In this document: positions 23,586 to 31,291 of the stretch, in pieces
Position numbering within the stretch: position 1 is the stretch's first letter
Layout: each line of letters starts with the position of its first letter
DNA from: Saprospiraceae bacterium
Lineage (GTDB): Bacteria > Bacteroidota > Bacteroidia > Chitinophagales > Saprospiraceae
Direction: 5' to 3'
NCBI GenBank assembly: GCA_020629255.1
Contig: JAHDDR010000020.1
Span: 1 to 37,013 of the forward strand
Length of the DNA stretch: 37,013 nt
The notes under the pieces: model-generated
What the model was told of the DNA's origin: nothing
Seen by the model: only the letters and a program-made list of their open reading frames with translations
Database searches by the model: none
Made by a program: the position numbers and the translations under genes

Positions 23586-26513
23586 TTAGTTTAATTTCTG
23601 TTTAATTTCGACGATTTCGTATCCTTCGATAATGTCGCCAACTTTTATATCATTATAATTTTTAATGGTAATACCACATTCGGTATTTTTTGCCACTTCT
23701 TTCACATCATCTTTGAAACGTTTAAGTGATCCCAACTCAGCAACTTGATTTTCCTTTGTTGGATAAATCACAATACCATTTCTAATGATTCGAATTTTAG
23801 AATTCCGATGAATTTTACCATCCGTTACAAAACAACCAGCAACGGTTCCGACTCTGTTAATCTTGTACACTTCTCTTACCTCGACCTCGCAAATGATTTT
23901 TTCTTCCTTCGTCGGTTCTAACATACCTTCTATGGCAGCACGTATTTCTTCGATGGCTTGATAAATCACAGAATAGGATTTGATTTCCACCCCTTCCTTT
24001 TCGGCTAATTTTCTAGCACCGCCCGAAGGTCTTACTTGGAAACCAATGATAATAGCATCAGAAGCAGAAGCCAACATTACATCTGATTCGATGATTTGTC
24101 CTACCGCTTTGTGTATCACATTGATTTGTACCGTTTCCTGTGATTGCTTGAGCAAGGAATCAGACAAGGCTTCAACAGAACCATCCACATCACCTTTTAC
24201 AATCAAGTTCAATTCTTTAAACGATCCTAAAGCCAATCGACGACCGATATCACCTAAGTTGACACGTTTGGTTGCCCTATTTGCTTGTTCCCGTGCTAAA
24301 ATATTTCTTTTTTGAGCTAAACTACGAGCTTCTTGCTCTGTTTCAGTCTCTTTGAATTTCTCACCTGCTTGAGGTGCTCCACTGAGTCCTAGAACCAGAA
24401 CCGGCGTAGAAGGTCCTGCTTCTTTGATTCGTTTTCCTTTTTCATTGAACATCGCCTTCACTTTACCGGAATGCTCTCCGGCAACGATCGAATCTCCAAT
24501 TTTCAAGGTTCCGGTTTGAACCAATGCTTTACTGATGTATCCTTTCCCCTTATCCAACGATGCTTCTAAGATAACTCCATGAGCTTTTCGTTTAGGGTTG
24601 GCTTTCAATTCAAGAAGCTCTGCTTCCAGAAGAATTTTCTCCAATAATTCGTCTACATTCGTACCGTGTTTGGCAGAAATATCCTGAGACTGGTATTTAC
24701 CACCCCAATCCTCTACTTGCAAATTCATGCCTGCCAATTCACCTTTAATCCTTTCAGGATCAGCACCCGGTTTATCTATCTTATTGATGGCAAAAACCAT
24801 GGGTACTTCTGCCGCTTGTGCGTGACTGATGGCCTCTTTTGTCTGTGGCATGATTTTATCATCCGCAGAAATAATGATGATGGCGACATCTGTCACTTTC
24901 GCTCCCCTTGCCCGCATGGCGGTAAAGGCTTCGTGACCCGGTGTATCTAAAAATGTAACTTTTTTCCTACTATCTCCTTCACCGACCCAAACCTCATAGG
25001 CTCCGATGTGCTGGGTGATACCCCCTGCTTCACCATCGGCAACATTTGCTTTACGCACATAATCCAATAAGGATGTTTTACCGTGGTCGACGTGTCCCAT
25101 TACCGTAACAATAGGGGCCCGTGGTTCCAAGTCAGCAGGATCATCTATGATTTCTTCCTCTTCCTCGAGCGCTTCTTCTGCATCAACAAAAACGACTTCA
25201 TGATTAAATTCACTGGCTACGATTTCGATGATTTCTGCATCCAAGCGTTGGTTCAAGGTAACGATATAACCCAAGTTCATGCAAGTCATGATAACTTCCG
25301 TTGGATTGATATCCATTAGATTTGCCAATTCGGAAACGGAAACGAATTCTGTTAACTGTATTCTTTCGTCTCTGTTTTCAAGTTCTTTCTTTTCTCTGTC
25401 TTCACGTTTTTTCGCTCTAGATTCACGACGAACTTTCTGGCGGGTGTTTTTCCCACCTTGCAAACGAGCTTGAGTTTGCTTGATTCTTTCTTCAATTTCC
25501 TTTTTGGAAACTTCTTTTACGTCATCCTTCTTTTTAGCTCCCCTATTGTCCCCTCTGCCTCTTCTTCTTGAAGGAGTACCATCGCTTCTTTTGTTCCCTT
25601 CAATGGTTTTTTTAGCAACCTTCTTTCTCTTTCTTCTTCTTTTCTGATTGTCTGTAGTTGGAGATTTGTTATCTTTCTTGTCTCCGGTTTTATTATCAGA
25701 TGCCTTATTTCCATCCTTACCTCCGTCTTTACCCTTTTTCTTAGACTTGGGTTTAGGTTGGAATTTGGACAGATTGATTTTACCTTTAATCTTCAATCCT
25801 TCCAGTTGAGGAGCCTCAGCCTTGATCACTTCCGACTCTTCGGGTTTTTCTGCTACAACTTCTATTTTCTCCTCTTTTTTAGGTTTCTTTTCTTCAACTT
25901 TCTTCGGAGTTTCAGGTTTCTTCTCTTCCTCCTTTTTAGGCTCTTCTTTCTTCTCTACAACATTCTTTGGAGTTTCAGATTTCTTTTCTTCCTTTTTAGG
26001 CTCTTCTTTCTTCTTCTTCGGTTTTTTCTTGCCTACATTGTCCAGGTTGATCTTACCCAAAACTTTGAGTCCACCTTTCTTTTTATTCTCTTCTTCTTTT
26101 GGCGTTTCTTCAGTTTTGGGTGTTTCGTTGTCTACCTCTTTTACTGGTGGTGTTTCAATTTTCTCTTCAACTTTTTCTTCTACGATCTCCTCTACAGGTT
26201 TTTCCTCTGGAGTCGTTGTTTTTAAGGAAGGGATACCACCTATTGGAGGTATAGAAGAGGTTTTTGACAAATCAAAAGTAAGTTTCGATTCTTCTTTTTT
26301 AGCGGGAACTTTGAAACGCATGTTCAACTGGTCTGCTTTTTCCTTGATATTCATGGACGAGCGGAATTCCTCCATCAGAGCTTGTTCCATCTCTGCAGAT
26401 ACCTTGGCCGTTGGTTTGTTATCAATATCAAAGCCATTTTTGTTGAGAAATTCAACTATACTAGCTGTCCCAACATTCAGTTCCTTCGCTATTTTTACTA
26501 ATCTTTTAGACAT
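23586..26513 (-). CDS. infB: Translation initiation factor IF-2
   Basis: GTPase that places initiator tRNA on the ribosome. It is 975 aa. An N-terminal IF2_N module ([20 protein letters not shown]) is followed by a long charged linker (about residues 90-370) with Lys/Glu/Pro repeats and an Arg/Lys-rich patch, then a second IF2_N-like module ([19 protein letters not shown]). The G domain starts near residue 465: GHVDHGKTS (G1), [16 protein letters not shown] (G3) and NKID (G4). Domains II-IV and the C-terminal fMet-tRNA-binding domain follow ([20 protein letters not shown]). The linker has an internal duplication, [14 protein letters not shown] / [15 protein letters not shown]. It is the last gene of rimP-nusA-infB. 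Confidence 0.97.
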   Translation of the reverse strand: MSKRLVKIAKELNVGTASIVEFLNKNGFDIDNKPTAKVSAEMEQALMEEFRSSMNIKEKADQLNMRFKVPAKKEESKLTFDLSKTSSIPPIGGIPSLKTTTPEEKPVEEIVEEKVEEKIETPPVKEVDNETPKTEETPKEEENKKKGGLKVLGKINLDNVGKKKPKKKKEEPKKEEKKSETPKNVVEKKEEPKKEEEKKPETPKKVEEKKPKKEEKIEVVAEKPEESEVIKAEAPQLEGLKIKGKINLSKFQPKPKSKKKGKDGGKDGNKASDNKTGDKKDNKSPTTDNQKRRRKRKKVAKKTIEGNKRSDGTPSRRRGRGDNRGAKKKDDVKEVSKKEIEERIKQTQARLQGGKNTRQKVRRESRAKKREDREKKELENRDERIQLTEFVSVSELANLMDINPTEVIMTCMNLGYIVTLNQRLDAEIIEIVASEFNHEVVFVDAEEALEEEEEIIDDPADLEPRAPIVTVMGHVDHGKTSLLDYVRKANVADGEAGGITQHIGAYEVWVGEGDSRKKVTFLDTPGHEAFTAMRARGAKVTDVAIIIISADDKIMPQTKEAISHAQAAEVPMVFAINKIDKPGADPERIKGELAGMNLQVEDWGGKYQSQDISAKHGTNVDELLEKILLEAELLELKANPKRKAHGVILEASLDKGKGYISKALVQTGTLKIGDSIVAGEHSGKVKAMFNEKGKRIKEAGPSTPVLVLGLSGAPQAGEKFKETETEQEARSLAQKRNILAREQANRATKRVNLGDIGRRLALGSFKELNLIVKGDVDGSVEALSDSLLKQSQETVQINVIHKAVGQIIESDVMLASASDAIIIGFQVRPSGGARKLAEKEGVEIKSYSVIYQAIEEIRAAIEGMLEPTKEEKIICEVEVREVYKINRVGTVAGCFVTDGKIHRNSKIRIIRNGIVIYPTKENQVAELGSLKRFKDDVKEVAKNTECGITIKNYNDIKVGDIIEGYEIVEIKQKLN

Positions 26514-26524
26514 AAACTGCTTTC

Positions 26525-26540
26525 AACCCAAATATGGGTT
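26525..26540 (-). promoter_or_regulatory. Small hairpin just before the infB start
   Basis: AACCCA / TGGGTT with a 4-base loop, ending 11 bases before the infB ATG. It lies inside the leader if the promoter at 26566-26559 is used and could affect ribosome access. Confidence 0.35.
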
Positions 26541-26558
26541 ATATCAAATAATCAATTA

Positions 26559-26566
26559 CAAAGTTA
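26559..26566 (-). promoter_or_regulatory. Possible internal promoter (-7) of infB
   Basis: TAACTTTG on the minus strand is a perfect TAnnTTTG match, 46 bases before the infB ATG, in the nusA-infB gap. Transcription would start near 26552. The -33 TTTG is not clear. Confidence 0.35.
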
Positions 26567-26567
26567 A

Positions 26568-26590
26568 TTAAACCAACCATATTGGTTTAA
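26568..26590. promoter_or_regulatory. Inverted repeat overlapping the possible infB promoter spacer
   Basis: The 9-bp perfect arms TTAAACCAA / TTGGTTTAA have a 5-base loop and lie one base upstream of the -7 element on the minus strand, between -7 and -33. This is the usual place for a repressor operator; it could also simply be an RNA hairpin in the nusA-infB transcript. Confidence 0.35.
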
Positions 26591-26613
26591 AAACAATTCA
26601 ACTGAACCCTTAA

Positions 26614-26645
26614 AAATGGACAAATAGGTGGAAAACCGCCTATTT
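26614..26645 (-). terminator. Possible weak terminator after nusA
   Basis: The stem AAATAGG-x-GG / CC-x-CCTATTT has one mismatch and a 4-base loop. On the minus strand a T5 tract follows five bases later (GTCCATTTTTAAGG). It may reduce read-through from nusA to infB. A further repeat, two copies of the palindrome GATTAATC (26664-26671, 26683-26690), spans the nusA stop. Confidence 0.35.
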
Positions 26646-26684
26646 ATCCACATTTTATGATGAGATTAATCAAATTTTGGTCGA

Positions 26685-27917
26685 TTAATCGTTGAATTCA
26701 TCTTCTAAGATGCGGATAACATCTTCGATGGTCTCTTCTTCAAGGTCTGTACGACGCAATAATTCTTCCTTACTCAATTCGAGTACACTTTTTGCCGTAT
26801 CACACCCGATATTTTTAAGTGAGTCGATGACCCATCCTTCGATTTCATCTGTGAATTCATCCAAATCCACATCCACTTCATATTCTTCTGTGTCTCTATA
26901 GACATCAATTTCAAAACCTGTGATTTCACTCGCTAATTTGATATTGGTACCTTTTTTACCAATCGCCAATGATACTTGATCCGGTTTCAAAAATACAGAA
27001 GCCCGTTTTTCTTCATCGTCTAATTCGATGCTGGTCACCTTTGCCGGAGTCAGTGCTCTTTGAATGAAAAGATTGACATTGGTCGTCCAATTGATGATAT
27101 CGATATTTTCGTTTTTCAATTCACGAACGATACCATGAATACGCGATCCTTTCATTCCGACACAAGCTCCTACGGGATCGATTCGATCATCGTAAGATTC
27201 TACGGCAACTTTGGCTCTTTCGCCAGGAATACGAACAATTTTCTGTACGGTTATCAAACCATCTTCTATTTCAGGTACTTCTTGCTCCAATAATTTTTCC
27301 AAGAACATTTCATTTGTTCTGGAAACGATTACCGTTGGGTTGTTATTGATCATTTCAACACCTTTGATAACCGCTTTGAGCATATCTCCTTTCCTAAAAA
27401 AATCTCCTTTAATCATTTCTCTTCTTGGCAATACCAATTCGTTTCCATTCGCATCATCTACGACCAAGATTTCTCTTTTGAGCACTTGGTGAACTTCTGC
27501 AAGAACGATATCCCCTACCCGTTCCATATATAATTGTCTGACTTGCTCCTTCTCCAATTCCATGATTCTGGAAATCAGTGTTTGTCGAGCTGCCATAATG
27601 GATCTTCTACCAAAGTCGGCCAAGCCTAATTGTTGGTAAAACTCCTCTCCCACTTCGTAATCATCGTCAGAAATCCGTGCTTCTGAAATGGAGACTTGGC
27701 TCCTTTCGTCTGTGACCTCTCCATCCGGAACAATTTCTCGAACTCGCCAAAGTTCCAAATCCCCTTTAGTGGTATTAACAATTACGTCAAAATTATCATC
27801 AGAGCCATATTTCTTTTTGATTAATGTTCGGAATACGTCTTCCAAAACACGAACCATTGTAGGCCTGTCAATGTTTTTTCCGGCTTTAAACTCGGAAAAA
27901 GTATCTACCAAGTTCAT
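26685..27917 (-). CDS. nusA: Transcription termination/antitermination factor NusA
   Basis: Binds RNA polymerase and RNA to modulate pausing, termination and antitermination. It is 410 aa, shorter than the 495-aa E. coli protein, because the C-terminal acidic repeats are absent apart from one short helical, acidic tail (LEEETIEDVIRILEDEFND), which is normal for this phylum. Domains: N-terminal RNAP-binding domain (residues about 1-125), S1 domain (RVGDIVLAEVHQVLKREI onward), KH1 (RAKVAVESYDDRIDPVGACVGMKGSR, shown by GACVGMKGSRI) and KH2 (VSLAIGKKGTNIKLA). It follows rimP with a 14-base gap, the classical rimP-nusA-infB order. Confidence 0.97.
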   Translation of the reverse strand: MNLVDTFSEFKAGKNIDRPTMVRVLEDVFRTLIKKKYGSDDNFDVIVNTTKGDLELWRVREIVPDGEVTDERSQVSISEARISDDDYEVGEEFYQQLGLADFGRRSIMAARQTLISRIMELEKEQVRQLYMERVGDIVLAEVHQVLKREILVVDDANGNELVLPRREMIKGDFFRKGDMLKAVIKGVEMINNNPTVIVSRTNEMFLEKLLEQEVPEIEDGLITVQKIVRIPGERAKVAVESYDDRIDPVGACVGMKGSRIHGIVRELKNENIDIINWTTNVNLFIQRALTPAKVTSIELDDEEKRASVFLKPDQVSLAIGKKGTNIKLASEITGFEIDVYRDTEEYEVDVDLDEFTDEIEGWVIDSLKNIGCDTAKSVLELSKEELLRRTDLEEETIEDVIRILEDEFND

Positions 27918-27931
27918 AACATCATTTTCTT

Positions 27932-28423
27932 TTAATTTTTAAATGATACTTTAACTACTGCTTTTTGTATAGCTTCAAAGGCATATGCCTTTTCGATTGT
28001 CTTTACAATCTTTTTCTTTCCTTGCTTTTCTTTAATATCATATTGGATTACAATTCCTTCTTCGTCGACGTTGGTCAAAGTTCCCTTTTCACGAACGTTC
28101 TTTCCTTCTACTACCGTTGTAACCTCTAGTGTCCTTCCTAGGTTTTTCTTGTATTGCCTAGGCAATTTCAATGGTTTGCCTATACCTGGGGAAGACACAT
28201 CCAATATGTATTTTTCACCTAGGAAGCCTTCTTCATCTATCCGTTCCTGAAGATATCTATTGATTTTGGACGTTGCTCCTAGTGAGAGTCCAGAATCCGA
28301 ATCCAAGAATACTTCTACCTTATTATTAGCCGGATTGTGTTTCACCTCCAATAAATAATAATCTTCGTACCCCGGTTCCTCAAATTTTTCCAGAACAAAT
28401 TGTTCTATCCTCAATTCTTTCAT
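27932..28423 (-). CDS. rimP: Ribosome maturation factor RimP
   Basis: Assists assembly of the 30S ribosomal subunit. It is 163 aa with the two-domain layout: an N-terminal alpha/beta domain (VEVFLDSDSGLSLGATSKINRYL, ILDVSSPGIGKPLKLPRQY, where the VSSPGxxxPL motif is diagnostic) and a C-terminal SH3-like barrel (GKNVREKGTLTNVDEEGIVI). It is the first gene of rimP-nusA-infB. A terminator-like hairpin lies in front of its start codon, and a -7 element lies beyond that, so expression may involve attenuation. The ATG at 28423 follows an AAAAAAGG sequence. Confidence 0.95.
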   Translation of the reverse strand: MKELRIEQFVLEKFEEPGYEDYYLLEVKHNPANNKVEVFLDSDSGLSLGATSKINRYLQERIDEEGFLGEKYILDVSSPGIGKPLKLPRQYKKNLGRTLEVTTVVEGKNVREKGTLTNVDEEGIVIQYDIKEKQGKKKIVKTIEKAYAFEAIQKAVVKVSFKN

Positions 28424-28440
28424 CCTTTTTTATCTTTTTG

Positions 28441-28476
28441 ATAAAAAGAAAGAGGGAACATTTTTGTTCCCTCTTT
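28441..28476 (-). terminator. Intrinsic terminator between ppa and rimP (possible rimP leader attenuator)
   Basis: The 11-bp perfect stem AAAGAGGGAAC / GTTCCCTCTTT has a 6-base loop, followed on the minus strand by CTTTTTAT. It ends 17 bases before the rimP ATG. Its T tract (CTTTTTATC) can pair with GATAAAAAAG at the rimP start, giving an alternative fold. It ends ppa transcripts and, if the -7 element at 28506-28499 is real, lies inside the rimP leader. Confidence 0.8.
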
Positions 28477-28498
28477 GCGAGACTTCCTAATTGTGGTG

Positions 28499-28506
28499 CA
28501 AATATA
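28499..28506 (-). promoter_or_regulatory. Putative -7 element for rimP-nusA-infB
   Basis: TATATTTG on the minus strand is a perfect TAnnTTTG match, 31 bases after the ppa stop and upstream of the terminator hairpin. Start of transcription would be near 28492. No clear -33 TTTG is present. Confidence 0.4.
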
Positions 28507-28536
28507 GTACTTTTTCATAAATAATGAAAGTAGATG

Positions 28537-29073
28537 TCAATGTACTTTAATATAAGCTTGATAATCACTCAAGCTTTGTTCTACTATCTGCAGTGCCTTT
28601 TCCTTGTTTTGGAATTTTTTAATAACTACTTCCTTGTTCTCCAAAATTTTGTAGTCTTCGAAAAACCGTTGTAATTCTTTAAAGAAGTGGGCAGGCAATT
28701 CTTCTATATTACCAATATGATTGACACTCATATCATTTTTTGCAACCGCAATGATTTTGTCGTCCATTTCTCCTCCATCTATCATCTGCATGACTCCAAT
28801 CACTTTTGCTTCGACCAAGCACATCGGAACAATTTCTATCTGTGATAGGACAATGATATCTAAGGGGTCTTTATCATCACAATAGGATTGTGGAATGAAA
28901 CCATAGTTGGCGGGATAATAAACAGAAGAATAGAGAACCCTGTCTAACTTCAACAAACCAGAGTCTTTATCCAGTTCATATTTCGCCCTTGTATTTTTAG
29001 GGATTTCAATAATTGCATTTACAATTTCGGGAGCGTTGTTCCCTACTACAACATCATGCCAGGGGTGTTTCAT
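28537..29073 (-). CDS. ppa: Inorganic pyrophosphatase
   Basis: Hydrolyses pyrophosphate to phosphate, pulling biosynthetic reactions forward. It is 178 aa, family I (E. coli 176). Motifs: [17 protein letters not shown] with the substrate-binding Lys/Glu, [18 protein letters not shown], the metal-binding signature [27 protein letters not shown] and the C-terminal FFEDYK. The ATG at 29073 gives MKHPWHDV, usual for the Bacteroidota form. It lies 48 bases after the metal permease gene and may be co-transcribed with it. Confidence 0.97.
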   Translation of the reverse strand: MKHPWHDVVVGNNAPEIVNAIIEIPKNTRAKYELDKDSGLLKLDRVLYSSVYYPANYGFIPQSYCDDKDPLDIIVLSQIEIVPMCLVEAKVIGVMQMIDGGEMDDKIIAVAKNDMSVNHIGNIEELPAHFFKELQRFFEDYKILENKEVVIKKFQNKEKALQIVEQSLSDYQAYIKVH

Positions 29074-29121
29074 ACTTTAGTATTTTATATTAGACATTAT
29101 TTATTTCCTCATCCCTAAATA

Positions 29122-30087
29122 TCATCCTTTTCCTAGATTCGATTTCATTCTTCTTTTGTTCAAATATTTAGACAATAATCCTTTTGAGGGAGAAAAGAAT
29201 ACAGCAAGCAGATAAAACAAGGTTGAAGTCACCACAATTGCAGGCCCTGGGGTGGTATCTAAAATGATGGATAAATTGACACCTATAAAACTTGCGATTA
29301 ACCCCATTATCCCCGAAATCAGTATGACTCGCTTCAGTTTATCTGACAAGAGCAAAGCCGTGGCTGCGGGGGAAATCAGCATGGCTACGACTAATATCAC
29401 ACCGACCATCCGCATGGATGCCACAACGGCGAAAGATAAAATCAGCATAAGGAAATAATATACGGCTGTGGTTCTAATACCCATCACTTCTGCTACGACC
29501 GGTTGGAATGTAGTGGCAAAAAGTTGTCGATAGAAAACAATGACACTGCCCAACACTATTACGGTAACAAAAGATGTAATGGCAAGGTCTTCATCAGAAA
29601 CACCTAAGACATTTCCAAAGAGCATGTCTTTCAGATCCAAGTGTACTCCTTGGTTTTTACTTAATGCCGAAATGCCAATCACACCGATAGAGAACATGGT
29701 TGTGAAGACTATTCCGATTGCTGCATCATTTTCGGTTCTTACATTTTTCTGAATCCAAGTAATAAATATGGCTGCCAGCAATGCCGCTATTACAGAACCA
29801 ATGAAATAGCCAATTGGGTAATATTGTTCCAAATGTTCCTGGCAATCTTCAGGGCTCAATCCATCACAAAAAAGATAAGTTCCTCCAATGCTTACGGTTA
29901 TAAATGCAAAGACCACACCTGGCAATACGGCATGGGAAAGTGCATCACCTATCAAGGACATATTTCTTAGGACAATAAAGCATCCCAATACACCGCACAT
30001 CACCCCCACCATTGTTGCCGCCATCAGGGCTCTGGGAGCCCAAGGATTGGTTTGGTAAATTTCGAATAAATAATTAATAGAATCCAT
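29122..30087 (-). CDS. Metal (Mn/Zn/Fe) ABC transporter permease, ABC-3 family
   Basis: A 321-aa inner-membrane permease with about eight hydrophobic helices, of the ZnuB/MntB/TroC family: GVMCGVLGCFIVLRNMSLIGDALSHAVLPGVVFAF is the conserved start region (quoted in part: SLIGDALSHAVLPG), then TENDAAIGIVFTTMFSIGV and VVAMLISPAATALLLSDKL. An extracytoplasmic insertion between helices (about residues 70-95) carries two Cys in CDGLSPEDC, possibly a disulfide. Neither the ATPase nor the binding-protein gene is adjacent. The promoter region has a DtxR/MntR-like palindrome, which argues for Mn or Fe over Zn as cargo; this is inference. Confidence 0.9.
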   Translation of the reverse strand: MDSINYLFEIYQTNPWAPRALMAATMVGVMCGVLGCFIVLRNMSLIGDALSHAVLPGVVFAFITVSIGGTYLFCDGLSPEDCQEHLEQYYPIGYFIGSVIAALLAAIFITWIQKNVRTENDAAIGIVFTTMFSIGVIGISALSKNQGVHLDLKDMLFGNVLGVSDEDLAITSFVTVIVLGSVIVFYRQLFATTFQPVVAEVMGIRTTAVYYFLMLILSFAVVASMRMVGVILVVAMLISPAATALLLSDKLKRVILISGIMGLIASFIGVNLSIILDTTPGPAIVVTSTLFYLLAVFFSPSKGLLSKYLNKRRMKSNLGKG

Positions 30088-30100
30088 ACAAACGGCATTT

Positions 30101-30116
30101 TTTAGACAAGCCTAAA
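30101..30116. promoter_or_regulatory. DtxR/MntR-like operator in front of the metal permease gene
   Basis: TTTAGAC-AA-GCCTAAA is a 16-bp palindrome with one mismatched pair. The minus-strand reading TTTAGGC-TT-GTCTAAA resembles the TTAGG...CCTAA boxes bound by DtxR/IdeR/MntR-type metal-dependent repressors. It lies just after the predicted start of transcription (about 30122, minus), where bound repressor would block the polymerase. Confidence 0.45.
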
Positions 30117-30128
30117 TATTTTTTTCAA

Positions 30129-30136
30129 CAAAGCTA
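30129..30136 (-). promoter_or_regulatory. Putative -7 element of the metal permease gene
   Basis: TAGCTTTG on the minus strand is a perfect TAnnTTTG match, 42 bases before the permease ATG at 30087. It is divergent to the sigma-factor promoter, 44 bases away. No clear -33 TTTG. Confidence 0.4.
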
Positions 30137-30179
30137 ATTATTTTTAATAAAAAATGCATAAAAAAGCGTGTCTTCATGG

Positions 30180-30187
30180 TACTTTTG
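30180..30187 (+). promoter_or_regulatory. Putative -7 element of the ECF sigma factor gene
   Basis: TACTTTTG is a perfect TAnnTTTG match followed by CCG. It lies 72 bases before the GTG start at 30260. No -33 TTTG is seen at the usual spacing, so a special sigma factor could take part. Confidence 0.4.
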
Positions 30188-30259
30188 CCGTCAAATAGGT
30201 GAATGATGCGATATTCCAAGTCAAATCGTCATCTTATTGTTGGGTAATCATAACAATTA

Positions 30260-30829
30260 GTGGGAAACATCAAAAAGCTTACGGACGAAGAGATCCTAAA
30301 GTTGTATTTGGAAAAACCATCTGATCACTACTTCAGAGTACTGCATAACCGGTACATTGATAAGGTCTATAGCAAAGCTATATCCCTATTGAAAAATGAA
30401 GCAATGGCAGAAGATGCGGTTCAGGAAATTTTCTTGAAAATTTTCTTGAATTTGTCCAAATTCACTTTTCGTTCTAAATTCTCAACATGGGTATATTCCA
30501 TTACATATAATTACTGCATAGACTTGTTGAGAAAGCAGAAAAAGTACAAGAAACTATTTACTTCAGAAGTTGACAACCAAGCCGACCTCAAAGAGGACGA
30601 GGTGAATGATAAGGTATTATTAGAAATTGAATTCCAAAAATTAGGGAAAGTTCTAGAAAAGATACCACTAGATGACAAAACCGTTCTTATGATGAAATAT
30701 AAGGATGATTTAGGAATCAGGGATATTAGTGGCATAATCGGGAAATCCGAAAGTGCTGTAAAAATGAAGATAAAACGAGCCAAAGCTAAAGCTAGGAAGA
30801 CTTATAACAAATTATTCCCAAACGAATAG
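30260..30829 (+). CDS. ECF-type RNA polymerase sigma factor
   Basis: A 189-aa sigma-70 family protein with only regions 2 and 4. Region 2: FRVLHNRYIDKVYSKAI, EDAVQEIFLKIFLNL and the promoter-melting FRSKFSTWVYSITYNYCID. Region 4: LEKIPLDDKTVLMMKYKDD, then the helix-turn-helix IRDISGIIGKSESAVKMKIKRA. The start is GTG at 30260: an in-frame TAA lies seven bases upstream, only two non-start codons lie between, and the first ATG would cut off much of region 2. It is followed 22 bases later by a small acidic protein and then a mechanosensitive channel, suggesting envelope or osmotic stress control. No conventional anti-sigma gene is visible. Confidence 0.92.
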   Translation: MGNIKKLTDEEILKLYLEKPSDHYFRVLHNRYIDKVYSKAISLLKNEAMAEDAVQEIFLKIFLNLSKFTFRSKFSTWVYSITYNYCIDLLRKQKKYKKLFTSEVDNQADLKEDEVNDKVLLEIEFQKLGKVLEKIPLDDKTVLMMKYKDDLGIRDISGIIGKSESAVKMKIKRAKAKARKTYNKLFPNE

Positions 30830-30851
30830 AACACAAAAAGAGATTGTAGTT

Positions 30852-31205
30852 ATGGCTGATAACGATAAAAATAATTTCAAAGAACTCGAAAATTTCGAGG
30901 CTTCTGAAAAACTGAAGAAAAAATCTCTTCAGGCGACCGAAGGCAATGTTAGTGCGGTCAAAGCATTTTTCAATGTATTGGATTTATACATTTCTAAATT
31001 CTTCGATGTATTCATCCATGCCGCTAAAGACGAAGGGCAGCATCAGAACCACCGTTCGGATCTTTCTTTGGGAATAGGTATCATTCCTAATGTTATAGAA
31101 AAAGACAAAAAGGGGGAATTCGATAATGACGAAAATCCGGACGAAAACGAAGAGGACAACTTGGATAATTTGTCCAAGGAGGATGACAAAAAAGATATTG
31201 ATTAA
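30852..31205 (+). CDS. Small acidic protein of unknown function (117 aa) next to the sigma factor
   Basis: A soluble protein without signal peptide or transmembrane segment. Residues 10-65 look helical (EASEKLKKKSLQATEGNVSA, then AFFNVLDLYISKFFDVFIHAA). The last 35 residues are very acidic and probably disordered (many Asp/Glu/Asn). I recognise no family; it lacks the zinc-binding HxxxCxxC and the membrane helix of common anti-sigma factors. Its position 22 bases after the ECF sigma gene suggests co-transcription and perhaps control of that sigma factor, which is only inference. Confidence 0.75.
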   Translation: MADNDKNNFKELENFEASEKLKKKSLQATEGNVSAVKAFFNVLDLYISKFFDVFIHAAKDEGQHQNHRSDLSLGIGIIPNVIEKDKKGEFDNDENPDENEEDNLDNLSKEDDKKDID

Positions 31206-31216
31206 AAAACTATAAG

Positions 31217-31261
31217 ATAATAGTTACTTAGACGCGTCACGAACGTCGTAAGAACTATTAT
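31217..31261 (+). promoter_or_regulatory. Hairpin between the acidic-protein gene and the MscS gene
   Basis: The outer arms ATAATAGTT / AACTATTAT (9 bp perfect) enclose a bulged inner stem (CTTA/GTAAG and GACG/CGTC) and a 9-base loop. No strong T run follows, so it may be a processing or attenuation structure in the operon or the leader of the MscS gene. Confidence 0.4.
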
Positions 31262-31291
31262 GTATTATCACACATAAGGGAAACTTTTTAT

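Noticed and set aside
25822-26571. 249-codon Ser/Phe-rich open frame antisense to infB
   Set aside because: It is the mirror of the Lys/Glu-rich IF2 linker; low complexity produces open antisense frames.
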